From Bacillota bacterium (GTDB lineage: Bacteria > Bacillota > Limnochordia > Darwinibacteriales > DTU012), in the NCBI GenBank assembly GCA_012521805.1, contig JAAYLQ010000155.1:1-18111 (forward strand): 18,111 bases of DNA, written 5' to 3'. The notes beneath the pieces were generated by a model. That model saw nothing but the letters and a program-made list of their open reading frames with translations, did no database searches and was not told the origin of the DNA. Within the stretch, counting starts at the first letter, position 1. Every line of letters begins with the position of its first letter. The translations under genes were made by a program, and so were the position numbers. Below, in pieces: positions 7,932 to 16,100 of this stretch.

Positions 7932-8061
7932 TTCAACTGCCTCCTAAGCTGTCAATATGCAACTAATTGAAAATATCAAGCGTTACCTTAAAAGTCTTTC
8001 ATTCCACTCTTACTGTGAAATATCCTGCACAAAGATTTTAAAAAGCTGTAAATAACCAAAA

Positions 8062-8100
8062 GGCAGGCTGCGAGACCGCCAAGCGATCTTGAAACCTGCC
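8062..8100 (-). terminator. Hairpin terminator after the nitroreductase gene
   Basis: On the minus strand GGCAGG and CCTGCC close a long stem, and the inner arms AGATCGC/GCGGTCT continue it to a TTG loop, with a few mismatches in between. TTTT and a T-rich stretch follow. It lies 27 bp after the nitroreductase stop and upstream of asnA, so it probably ends the mpg/cotH/nitroreductase transcripts. Confidence 0.7.
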
Positions 8101-8127
8101 ACTCGAAATTTGCTTCGATTGTCCGCC

Positions 8128-8640
8128 TTACTCAGTGAATCGATCATAGCAGACAATCTCATCTAAGCTTTTCCGCGGCCGCGCGGGAGGAGCTTCAGCT
8201 GGATAGCCCAAGGGCATTAGTTCGACAACCTTATACCGCTCCGGAATACCCAAAACCTCACGAGCTTTCTGCTGTTCAAATCCACCGATCCAGCAGGTTC
8301 CCAATCCAAGTGCCTGAGCTGCTAAGGTTATATTGGTCATGGCAATTGCCAGATCAACAGCATAAGCCGGAACTCCGCAGCTCATTACCCGCTCCGGATC
8401 CAAGGATACACCGGCAATGATAACTGGGGCTTCTGCTATAAACTTATACTTTGTAGCTTCCGCCAACTGCATCCGCAGTGCCTCATCCTGAACTACCACG
8501 AACTTCCAGTTCTGGGCATTTCGAGCGGAGGGCGCCAGCCGGGCAGCCTCCAGTACACGCTCAAGTTTTTCCGGTTCAATTGGTTGATTCTGGAATTTGC
8601 GAATACTGCGTCTCTCCCTAATTGCTGTTAAAGTATCCAT
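8128..8640 (-). CDS. Small nitroreductase-family FMN oxidoreductase
   Basis: This 170-residue protein belongs to the NAD(P)H nitroreductase family, flavoenzymes that work as dimers on nitro compounds, quinones or unknown substrates. Visible features are the FMN-phosphate contact segment RERRSIRKF at 8-16, the APSARNAQNW segment at 36-45, and the C-terminal GLGTCWIGGF and VVELMPLGYP blocks. It is a compact member with no fused ferredoxin domain. The ATG start follows AAGGGAGG, which overlaps the stop codon of the preceding cotH-type gene with a 16 bp gap, so the two are co-transcribed. The substrate cannot be told from sequence, and the functional link to its neighbour is unclear. Confidence 0.9.
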   Translation of the reverse strand: MDTLTAIRERRSIRKFQNQPIEPEKLERVLEAARLAPSARNAQNWKFVVVQDEALRMQLAEATKYKFIAEAPVIIAGVSLDPERVMSCGVPAYAVDLAIAMTNITLAAQALGLGTCWIGGFEQQKAREVLGIPERYKVVELMPLGYPAEAPPARPRKSLDEIVCYDRFTE

Positions 8641-8656
8641 CTAACGTTCGCCTCCC

Positions 8657-11600
8657 TTAAATAAACAGTGCTTGAATGGTAATGGAGTCTGCAGGAGCGA
8701 TGGTAATTGTTGGCTCTAACTGCAGTTCCTCCGGCACACCGATCCATCCGACAAATTCCTGTCCTTGATGCGGAATGGCTGTGAGAGTTATTGGTACATC
8801 TTTAAAATAGGTACCCGTCCATCGATTGGGATCCCCGACTCCAGGTGTATCAGGACTAATATCGATTGAATTTACCTTTACAAGGCCTTTGGTATAATCA
8901 GTTTTAACTGTCAGCTGATACATGCCTGTTAAACCAAAGTACTGGATGATATGTCCGCGAACAGCAGTCGGCCGGCGCTGAGCAAACAGCCTGAGCCTGC
9001 TGTTTTGATTCTTCCACATTCCAATATTTGGGGCAGGCATATTCCAGCGGCGAATGTGCTCTTCCATTTCTGGCTCCATCACCGCCTCAATGCGGTCAAG
9101 TTCCGCAATCACTACTTCCGGCAGAAATGTGCTGTTCAAATGATCCGCACAGCGATTGATAAAACCAAGCCTAAATTCTGGATTTTGCAGCAGTGCTCTT
9201 AAAAGATATGTTGCCCATGGTTCATTATGCCACTCGGTGCCGTCACTTCTTGTAGCGTTCACCAAGGTATTGGCATTAAAATCGTCAAAAGCTAAATCCA
9301 TATCATAAATCATCCAGCGCCATAAGCCATCATGTCCATAAGGAGCATCAGGATTGTTTTCGGATAAGCTTAAGCGCCACATTCGCACATTGTTTCCGGG
9401 CCAATCATGATTCTGAATGCAGATCTGTACTGCCACATAATCAAGATATGCATCAATATCTATCAGCTGTTTAATCTGGGCATAAAGCTCTGGATCGGCT
9501 AAAGAATCTGGAGTTTGGTATGAAACATAATAGTTAGGATCGATCAGCTGTAATATACTGCGGTAGTTCTGCCGTTCTGGGTCAGCTAACGAGGTGTTGC
9601 CTTCGTTGACGTAAGCATTATCTTCGACAATTTCAATCTGCTCTGGATCAACGCCGTACTTGTAATAAAAGTACCATTCGTCCTGGAAGTCCCTAATATT
9701 GTGGATTCCCCAATACTCACCATTTATATAAACTACAGCTGGGCGGAAATATTGAGTATCGATTTTAGTGTGGTGCAGCAGATTAGCCAACAGCCCATCC
9801 TTGAGCATTGTGTGGTACCAGGTATTGCCCCCATTGCGCAGTACAAAAGCTTTGTATTCGTTGTATGTTTCATTGGAAAAGGGGACTGTTCGTCCTGGAA
9901 AAATTTCGTGGGCAAACACATCACGCTCATCATAATCACTTGAAGCTAGGATGCGGAGGCTCTTCTGCCCATAGCCTCTAGAAGCATCTCCGTGGATCCT
10001 CAAGCCCGCGTTTTGAGCAATTGCTAAATTTCCACCTGGCTCCCAAAACTCAATATAAATTGGTCTTTCCCAGTGGCGGCCTCGCCCATGAAAGTTACCA
10101 CTGCCCCATTTATGATAAGCCCACGGGAGATGTTCGTGAAAACCTTTACCAGGAACATAAATGCCGTGCTCGTAGTCAAACAGATCCAGCGGATCAACAG
10201 CAATCGCAATTACCGGCACACTGTGGCGCTCAAAACCCTGAGGATCGACAAAATAGGTATGGGTGATTACTTCACTTGAAACATTGTTCGAATTATAAGC
10301 CCTTGCCCGAATCACCTTTCCTTTAAATTGATCAGTACGGGGCGGAGACCAGTTATTGTAACTCGTTATTATATGGGTTAAGGGTGGCTTCGGGGTAACA
10401 CCAGCACGGATATCAATTCCTCGTCTTAAACCTGGAGTCCGCTCGCTGGGGATCCACATTGCTCCCTTTAGTTCATAAGTGCGGTCTGGGTTATTGATTG
10501 GATCGGGAACCGAACCATCAAGAGTAATATAAACAGTGGTTCCTTCCACTGGTTCGATAGTCAGCATAAAGGGTTCTTTGTAAAAGCCGCCTTGATGGGA
10601 GAAAACCGGATTAAGGCTTGGATCCGGTGCAGCATAGGCTGCAGCTGCATTGTTGGAACCACCAGGGCTGACCTGGAGCCGATCAAAAATCACAGCATTT
10701 TTTCCACCATCCGGCTGCCTGCCATAGGAGAAGTCCATTTTAAGAGAAGGAACATAAAAGTAATCAATAATAGTTTCCCGATCCCGGCTGGTCAGGATCA
10801 CTGCCTCCCCAGTTTGATCAATTCTAAAATTGGTATGCAGCTCTGAACCAATCTGATCCTTTCCGGAAGCCCAAATCAGCACGTATTCTCCCGGCTCCAG
10901 CCACACATCTCCTGGAATCGACCATTTGGTTAAATTATTGAGGCTATCGGATAAGTAATACCCCCCCAAATGGATCGGTCTATCGGTTGGATTGTACAGC
11001 TCGATCCAATCCGAAGGTTCTCCGTCCTGATCCAGCTTTGTGCGGGCATTGTACGCCATTACCTCATTGATGACTGCGTGCTGACCGCTGAGCTCAGGCA
11101 GGCGCTCTGGAGTACGCCTGCTCACATTCACCCAATAAGCTCTGATTGGGGCATAGCCATCATAGTTATCTGCAAAGCTAACCATAATTGGATTATTGCT
11201 GAGATCCACCTCAGCTTTCACCTGTGCTGCAGGATTGTCCTGAAGCGCTCCGCAAGCCATAAGCTGCCCTAACACAGTTAGATCACTGATCCCTGTATTG
11301 TTGATATTCAATCTCTGCAGCTTGGTTAAATCAGCTAAAAAGTCAACCTGATTGCCAATCGGTACGTTGCGCAGAATTAAAGTTTGAAGGTTAATCAGGC
11401 CTCCAATAGGAGCTAAATCGCTAATTTCAGTATTCGAATGGAGATTCAAGTAGGTTAAATTTTTCAGCTGAGCCAAGGGAGTCAGGTCCGCAATATTATT
11501 CCCCCGCAGATTTAAATACTCCAAATTTTGCAGCCTCTCGATCCCAGATAAATCACTGATTTGACACTCGGAAGCATCAAGCCTCTTCAGCCGTAGTGCG

Positions 11601-11773
11601 TCCTCAACAGTTAACAACCCGCTTCTCTTCCCAACCGCATCGCGAACAACTGCTTCCAAATTAGGATCTGAAAATACGATCTGCTGAAGTTGATCTGCGG
11701 CTGACACACTAACTGAAAAACTTAACAGAATTAATCCTAGCAGAGCCGCGTACAAAAACCGCCCTCGCTTCAC
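8657..11773 (-). CDS. Large secreted multidomain CotH-kinase-family protein (LRR + lamin tail + beta-sandwich + CotH + InlB-like repeat)
   Basis: This 1038-residue protein starts with a signal peptide (about 1-25, cleavage near SVSA/AD). Next come internalin-type leucine-rich repeats of about 22 residues (about 60-180, e.g. NLEYLNLRGNNIADLTPL). A lamin-tail domain follows (about 232-370, with INEVMAYN and DWIELYNPTDRPIHLGGYYLSD), then a chitobiase-like beta-sandwich (about 388-510, with TTVYITLDGSVPD). The CotH domain (about 515-835) shows GLRIHGDASRG, VLRNGGNTWYHTMLKDG, YINGEYWGIHNIRD, NHDWPGNNVRMWR and WMIYDMDLAFDD, the last probably the metal-binding acidic pair. The tail (about 950-1038) resembles an InlB-type bacterial repeat, ending LTAIPHQGQEFVGW. 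No LPXTG or SLH anchor is seen. CotH proteins are atypical kinases that phosphorylate spore-coat proteins in Bacillus; the substrate here is unknown. The start is GTG 11773 with GGGGTGG just upstream. Confidence 0.9.
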   Translation of the reverse strand: MKRGRFLYAALLGLILLSFSVSVSAADQLQQIVFSDPNLEAVVRDAVGKRSGLLTVEDALRLKRLDASECQISDLSGIERLQNLEYLNLRGNNIADLTPLAQLKNLTYLNLHSNTEISDLAPIGGLINLQTLILRNVPIGNQVDFLADLTKLQRLNINNTGISDLTVLGQLMACGALQDNPAAQVKAEVDLSNNPIMVSFADNYDGYAPIRAYWVNVSRRTPERLPELSGQHAVINEVMAYNARTKLDQDGEPSDWIELYNPTDRPIHLGGYYLSDSLNNLTKWSIPGDVWLEPGEYVLIWASGKDQIGSELHTNFRIDQTGEAVILTSRDRETIIDYFYVPSLKMDFSYGRQPDGGKNAVIFDRLQVSPGGSNNAAAAYAAPDPSLNPVFSHQGGFYKEPFMLTIEPVEGTTVYITLDGSVPDPINNPDRTYELKGAMWIPSERTPGLRRGIDIRAGVTPKPPLTHIITSYNNWSPPRTDQFKGKVIRARAYNSNNVSSEVITHTYFVDPQGFERHSVPVIAIAVDPLDLFDYEHGIYVPGKGFHEHLPWAYHKWGSGNFHGRGRHWERPIYIEFWEPGGNLAIAQNAGLRIHGDASRGYGQKSLRILASSDYDERDVFAHEIFPGRTVPFSNETYNEYKAFVLRNGGNTWYHTMLKDGLLANLLHHTKIDTQYFRPAVVYINGEYWGIHNIRDFQDEWYFYYKYGVDPEQIEIVEDNAYVNEGNTSLADPERQNYRSILQLIDPNYYVSYQTPDSLADPELYAQIKQLIDIDAYLDYVAVQICIQNHDWPGNNVRMWRLSLSENNPDAPYGHDGLWRWMIYDMDLAFDDFNANTLVNATRSDGTEWHNEPWATYLLRALLQNPEFRLGFINRCADHLNSTFLPEVVIAELDRIEAVMEPEMEEHIRRWNMPAPNIGMWKNQNSRLRLFAQRRPTAVRGHIIQYFGLTGMYQLTVKTDYTKGLVKVNSIDISPDTPGVGDPNRWTGTYFKDVPITLTAIPHQGQEFVGWIGVPEELQLEPTITIAPADSITIQALFI

Positions 11774-11804
11774 ACTACCACCCCATCTTCCCTCATTTTA
11801 CTTT

Positions 11805-11810
11805 ATCATA
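11805..11810 (-). promoter_or_regulatory. Candidate extended -10 element for the CotH-family gene
   Basis: On the minus strand TG-G-TATGAT lies about 32 bases before the GTG start and matches an extended -10 box. No good -35 hexamer is seen 15-18 bp upstream. It would allow the large gene and the nitroreductase to be transcribed independently of the glycosylase gene, whose stop lies 30 bp further upstream. Confidence 0.35.
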
Positions 11811-11839
11811 CCACACCCAAGAAGACATTTCCTGCCGCA

Positions 11840-12436
11840 TCAGCTGCGGGACACATTGGGATTGCCGGCTAAGTAAAAGCGCCACAATTTATCTTTATAC
11901 TCTTCTGCATAATCAATGTTGATGCGTTTGGCTCTGGCAATCGGGTAGTCAGGCAGGGTTTGGGGACGTTCGACAAACAGCTCTTCTCCAGTAACTAAAT
12001 CGTAGCCATTAAAGGCCATGGTAATAGCCAAAGCTTGACACAGCTTCCCTGGACCGTTAAGCAGCTGCCGCTGATCATTAGTTTTCAGGCCGCGCAGCCT
12101 CTGCATTTCTTCAACTCCCTCAAGGGGTTCGCCTGCCCGAATCAGCACGGCTTGAGGCTGGTCTGCTTCTGCTGCCACGATATTCAGCATATAATGCATC
12201 CCGTAAATCAGATAAATGTATGCGCATCCACCAGGATGAAACATTGCCTCGGTACGTTTGGTGCGGCGGTTGCCATAGGCATGGCAGCCCTTGTCCTCAG
12301 GACCGCGGTACGCTTCCGTCTCGACAATTCTGCAGACTAATCGTTTGCCGTCCAGAATGCGGACCAAGTTCATCCCCAACAGTTCTTCTGCTACAACAAC
12401 CACATCGCGGCGGTAAAAATCATAATCCAAACGCAA
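11840..12436 (-). CDS. mpg: 3-methyladenine DNA glycosylase (AAG/MPG family)
   Basis: This 198-residue enzyme removes alkylated and deaminated purines from DNA in base excision repair. It belongs to the family of human AAG, not to TagA or AlkA. The block RIVETEAYRGPEDKGCHAYG (36-55) holds the predicted catalytic Glu41 and the intercalating Tyr43, by comparison with human Glu125 and Tyr127. YIYLIYGMHYMLNIV and AVLIRAGEPLEG line the binding pocket, and LLNGPGKLCQALAI is a further family motif. The start is TTG 12436 with GGGGGT eight bases upstream. It diverges from the ABC exporter genes and is followed 66 bp later by the CotH-family gene on the same strand. Confidence 0.95.
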   Translation of the reverse strand: MRLDYDFYRRDVVVVAEELLGMNLVRILDGKRLVCRIVETEAYRGPEDKGCHAYGNRRTKRTEAMFHPGGCAYIYLIYGMHYMLNIVAAEADQPQAVLIRAGEPLEGVEEMQRLRGLKTNDQRQLLNGPGKLCQALAITMAFNGYDLVTGEELFVERPQTLPDYPIARAKRINIDYAEEYKDKLWRFYLAGNPNVSRS

Positions 12437-12471
12437 GTTTTATACCCCCAATAAATTAATCACTGAGAATA

Positions 12472-12500
12472 TTGTTAAACCAAATAAAATATGGTACAGT
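12472..12500 (+). promoter_or_regulatory. Sigma-A promoter of the ABC exporter operon (extended -10)
   Basis: TTGTTA (12472-12477), a 17 bp spacer, and TACAGT (12495-12500) preceded by TGG make a plausible extended -10 promoter. Transcription would begin near 12507, about 30 bases before the exporter start. It lies in the 101 bp gap between the divergent glycosylase and exporter genes. Confidence 0.55.
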
Positions 12501-12537
12501 GATAAAGCTATGATAATCGATAAAGCTGGTGATTTAT

Positions 12538-14280
12538 ATGAGACATCTACTCCGTGCTTTCAAGTTAGTTAAAAATCAATGGGGACGCAGGATTTTAGCA
12601 GGAATCGGTATGCTGGGTGATTCTGTAGGTCTCATTTTAATTCCCTTGGTGATCCGTCAAGTATTTGACGCTTTCACATCAGGTCAACCACTAGCAGAAA
12701 GCCTCAGTACGATCCGAATCAGCGCGTTATATCTGCTGCTCTTAGCGGTAACCCGCTTTATTTTTGTTTACATAGAAATTTACTTTCAAGAGGGTACTGG
12801 CAACTACATCAGCCACGACCTGCGCAAACTGCTCTTTAAACGAGTTCTGCACCTGCCGTTTTCTTTTTTTGATACCAGAAAAACCGGTGACTTAATGTCA
12901 GTACTTACTCGTGACGTTGATGCTGTGCGGGACGGAACAGGTTTTGTAATCATGCTGTTGTTAGTTAACGGCCTGGTTATTGTGGGAATTACTGCAGCAA
13001 TGCTGATCCTGCACCCGGTCCTTACTTTAATCATTTTTGCTACTTTTCCTCTCCTGGCAGTATTAGCTGTTTGGTACAGCCGCAGGATAGGACCATTATA
13101 TCAGGAGCTGCAAAAACAATCAGGGAAGCTCCACACAACAGCTCAGGAAAATATCTCCGGAATTCGTGTGGTCAAAGCTTTTACCAGGGAACCTGAAGCC
13201 CAGGAAAAATTCAGCAGTGAAAACAAGTTCCTGTATCAGCAGGGACTGAAAATTGCCCATTTAAGCAGCCTGGTCCATCCAACACTGGACTTTTTAGGTT
13301 CGTTTTCCGGAATGGTAGCCTTGGCGGCCAGCGGTTATTTTGTAATCAAGGGCGAAATAACCCTCGGCACAATGATTGCGTTTACCAGCTTCGCTGACAA
13401 TCTAATCTGGCCGGTGCGGCAGATTGGCTGGCTGTCAGAAATGTTTCAGCGGGCAATCGCAGGCGCAGAGCGGGTCTACCAAATCATCGACGCTGAGGAC
13501 GCCCTCAGCAGCCCTGCCGAGCCAGTTGCTCAGGAGATTAAAGGTACCATCGCCTTTAACAATGTATCATTCGCGTATCCGAATGGGGAAAAAGCAGTTA
13601 GTGACTTTTCCCTGACCATCCCGAGCGGCTCGACTGTCTGCCTATTAGGAATGACCGGCAGCGGCAAGACGACCATCGCCAACCTGCTTGCCAGGTTCTA
13701 CGATCCCACAGAAGGTAATATTACCATCGATGGAATTGATATCCGCAACTGGGATCTGCACAATCTCCGGAGTCAGATTGGGTTCGTTTTTCAGGATAAC
13801 TATCTCTTTTCAGCAACCCTCCGTGAAAACATTACCATGGGTAAAGATGTTGATGAAGCTTTGATTCAACGGGCAATTGAAGCAGCTCAGGCTAAGAAAT
13901 TTATCGATAAACTACCGAATGGACTGGATACAATTGTCGGGGAAAGGGGCATCGGTTTATCCGGCGGCGAGCGGCAGAGAATCGCAATTGCCCGGGCAAT
14001 TGTGCAGGGACCTCCAATCCTGATCTTCGATGATTCATCAGCAAGTTTGGACATGAAAACAGAAGCGTCGCTGCAGCAGGCCCTTACCCAATTATATCAA
14101 GGCAGAACTGTACTGATCATTGCTCAGCGCGTCTCCACTGCCCAGACTGCTGATCATATTGTAGTTCTAGATTCGGGCAGAATTGTAGAACAGGGTAATC
14201 ATTACGAACTGTTGGCCAACAATGGGGTTTATGCAGAACTGTACCGCATTCAAAGTGAAAATATGAGCTTACTTGCATGA
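12538..14280 (+). CDS. ABC exporter half-transporter, degenerate-site subunit (BmrC/TM287-like)
   Basis: This fused membrane and ATP-binding half-exporter of about 580 residues has an N-terminal six-helix region (about 1-310) and a nucleotide-binding domain from about 335. Counting from the ATG, Walker A GMTGSGKT is at 371-378, signature LSGGE at 474-478 and Walker B ILIFD ends at 498. Two catalytic residues are altered: Asp499 replaces the Walker B glutamate, and the H-loop position carries Gln530 (IAQRVST) in place of His. This is the pattern of the TM287/BmrC-type subunit of heterodimeric multidrug exporters. I prefer ATG 12538, because AAGCTGGTGAT just upstream closely matches the Shine-Dalgarno consensus; GTG 12529 is an alternative that would overlap it. 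The partner gene follows 16 bp downstream. Confidence 0.92.
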   Translation: MRHLLRAFKLVKNQWGRRILAGIGMLGDSVGLILIPLVIRQVFDAFTSGQPLAESLSTIRISALYLLLLAVTRFIFVYIEIYFQEGTGNYISHDLRKLLFKRVLHLPFSFFDTRKTGDLMSVLTRDVDAVRDGTGFVIMLLLVNGLVIVGITAAMLILHPVLTLIIFATFPLLAVLAVWYSRRIGPLYQELQKQSGKLHTTAQENISGIRVVKAFTREPEAQEKFSSENKFLYQQGLKIAHLSSLVHPTLDFLGSFSGMVALAASGYFVIKGEITLGTMIAFTSFADNLIWPVRQIGWLSEMFQRAIAGAERVYQIIDAEDALSSPAEPVAQEIKGTIAFNNVSFAYPNGEKAVSDFSLTIPSGSTVCLLGMTGSGKTTIANLLARFYDPTEGNITIDGIDIRNWDLHNLRSQIGFVFQDNYLFSATLRENITMGKDVDEALIQRAIEAAQAKKFIDKLPNGLDTIVGERGIGLSGGERQRIAIARAIVQGPPILIFDDSSASLDMKTEASLQQALTQLYQGRTVLIIAQRVSTAQTADHIVVLDSGRIVEQGNHYELLANNGVYAELYRIQSENMSLLA

Positions 14281-14296
14281 TCAGAGGTGAACTTTA

Positions 14297-16057
14297 GTGA
14301 CAAATCAGGAAAATGAGCGGCGTCAGGGAAAATTACGCGATCTACTGCTGTTAGTACCGTATATTAAACCGCATCAATTGAAGCTCTGGACATCTATTGG
14401 GCTGATGATCACCACCAGCTTAATTAGTATCTTCATGCCCATGTTTACCCGGGCAGCGATCGATAACCATATTATTGGTGGAAATTTAGCCGGTTTATTA
14501 ACAATAATCTCGATCGCACTGCTGCTGATGATGCTCATGAGCGGAGCCAATATTTTGCGGGCACGGCTCATGGCGCAGCTTGGGCAAAATTCGATTAGAG
14601 CTGTGAGGGACGATCTATTCGCCAAAATGCAGCTTTTACCAGTGAAATTCTTTGACAAAGTGCCTGTTGGGAAGCTGATCACCCGTTTAACTAGTGACGT
14701 GGATGCGCTGCAGGAATTAGTCGGGAATGCAATTGTAAGTATGGTAATTGACTCATTAAGATTAGTTGGCTTTCTGGTAGTAATGTTTTGGCTTGACTGG
14801 CAGTTGACTTTAATTACTTTAGCGGTCACTCCAATCTTAGCTTTTGCCCTTACCTACCTCACCTCACGCATCGGCAGAGCTGAAGATGTAGTCCGTGAGC
14901 AAACCTCGGTTGTCAATGCCAATTTACAGGAAAGCATTTCAGGAATTAGAGTGATCCAGGGGTTCCAAGCAGAAGAATATTTCTACGAAAAATTCCAAGC
15001 TGAAAATCACAGCTTACTGCAGGCTGGAATCAGGGCAATTGCTACCTACTCCTACTTTTGGCCCAGCGTTGACCTCAGCTGGGTACTGAGCTCAGCTGCG
15101 ATTCTTTTCTTTGGCGGCCGCTGGGTCCTTGATGGGACAGCCACACCTGGAACTTTAGTTGCCATTACCAGCTATGCAGGTCAGTTTTTTGGTCCCTTAA
15201 GAGGTCTATCCCAGGCATATCGGGTAATTCAGCGAGCCCTGGCTGGCGCTGTCAGGGTTAATGAAATCATGTCAGCTGATACTGAAATTGAAGAAACCCT
15301 ACCACCTATGCCCCCAATTGAGGGCAGGGTTGAATTTGATCATGTAACATTTGGCTATGACCCAGAGAAAATCGTGCTCCACGATATCTGCCTTAAGGCA
15401 GAACCTGGAGAAACAATTGCGTTAGTAGGGCATACAGGAGCGGGGAAAACTTCAATTATCAATCTGTTATGCCGCTTCTATAATCCCCTTGAAGGTAGGA
15501 TTTTAGTTGATGGCGTCAATATTCATGAACATGAGTTGAGGAGCTATCGCCAGCAGATTGGATTGGTATTGCAGGAGCCTTTTCTTTTTTCCGGTACTCT
15601 GAGGGAGAATCTGCTTTTTGGCAATCCGAAGGCTGCTGACGAGGAAATCTGGGATGCACTGCACGCCGTTGGGTTGGCAGAAACCTTCGCCCAGCAGAAT
15701 GTTACTCTAGATACTGTTCTAACTGAACGGGGAGCCAACTTTTCCACAGGCCAAAGACAGCTGATTTCCTTTGCGAGGGCGCTAATCTCCAATCCTAGAA
15801 TTTTAATTCTTGATGAAGCAACAGCCCACGTCGATACCCTCACGGAACAAAAAATTCAGCAGGCTTTGGCAACGCTCTTAAAGGGTCGGACTTCGTTTGT
15901 GATTGCCCACCGGCTCTCGACCATTCGCAATGCTGATCAAATTATCGTCATTGGAAACGGCCGTATCCTTGAACGTGGTACCCACGAAGAACTGCTGGCA
16001 TTAAAAGGCGAGTACTGGCAGCTGTCCACCAGTCAAATGATTGAACAGGTAAATTAA
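14297..16057 (+). CDS. ABC exporter half-transporter, catalytic-site subunit (BmrD/TM288-like)
   Basis: The 586-residue second half-exporter has membrane helices from about 28 to 310 and a nucleotide-binding domain from about 343. Walker A is GHTGAGKT at 378-385, Walker B ILILDE with the catalytic Glu507, and the H-loop His538 (IAHRLST) is intact. Its signature is FSTGQ (482-486), departing from LSGGQ. That degeneracy is the mirror image of the partner's: one composite ATP site would join this Walker B and His with the partner's LSGGE and be active, the other would be degenerate. The start is GTG 14297, six bases after AGAGGTGA. Heterodimeric exporters of this kind usually export drugs or lipids; the substrate here is unknown, and no regulator gene is adjacent. 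Confidence 0.93.
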   Translation: MTNQENERRQGKLRDLLLLVPYIKPHQLKLWTSIGLMITTSLISIFMPMFTRAAIDNHIIGGNLAGLLTIISIALLLMMLMSGANILRARLMAQLGQNSIRAVRDDLFAKMQLLPVKFFDKVPVGKLITRLTSDVDALQELVGNAIVSMVIDSLRLVGFLVVMFWLDWQLTLITLAVTPILAFALTYLTSRIGRAEDVVREQTSVVNANLQESISGIRVIQGFQAEEYFYEKFQAENHSLLQAGIRAIATYSYFWPSVDLSWVLSSAAILFFGGRWVLDGTATPGTLVAITSYAGQFFGPLRGLSQAYRVIQRALAGAVRVNEIMSADTEIEETLPPMPPIEGRVEFDHVTFGYDPEKIVLHDICLKAEPGETIALVGHTGAGKTSIINLLCRFYNPLEGRILVDGVNIHEHELRSYRQQIGLVLQEPFLFSGTLRENLLFGNPKAADEEIWDALHAVGLAETFAQQNVTLDTVLTERGANFSTGQRQLISFARALISNPRILILDEATAHVDTLTEQKIQQALATLLKGRTSFVIAHRLSTIRNADQIIVIGNGRILERGTHEELLALKGEYWQLSTSQMIEQVN

Positions 16058-16060
16058 GTC

Positions 16061-16088
16061 AAAGGCTATCGCATGGACGATAGCCTTT
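16061..16088. terminator. Bidirectional rho-independent terminator
   Basis: A perfect 11 bp stem (AAAGGCTATCG with CGATAGCCTTT) with a six-base CATGGA loop lies four bases after the exporter stop codon. TTTTGGTTTC follows on the plus strand; on the minus strand a weaker tail (TTTGACTTAATTT) follows. It ends the exporter operon and probably also pepF, which converges from the other side. Confidence 0.88.
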
Positions 16089-16100
16089 TGGTTTCCTTAA

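Noticed and set aside
9733..9939. Open frames of 60-100 codons inside the large CotH gene and other genes, on both strands
   Set aside because: They overlap well-supported genes in other frames, lack Shine-Dalgarno sequences and resemble no known family.
11835..11849. Small CCGCA/TGCGG hairpin at the end of the glycosylase gene
   Set aside because: The stem is only 5 bp, it overlaps the stop codon and no T-run follows on the minus strand, so it is not supported as a terminator.
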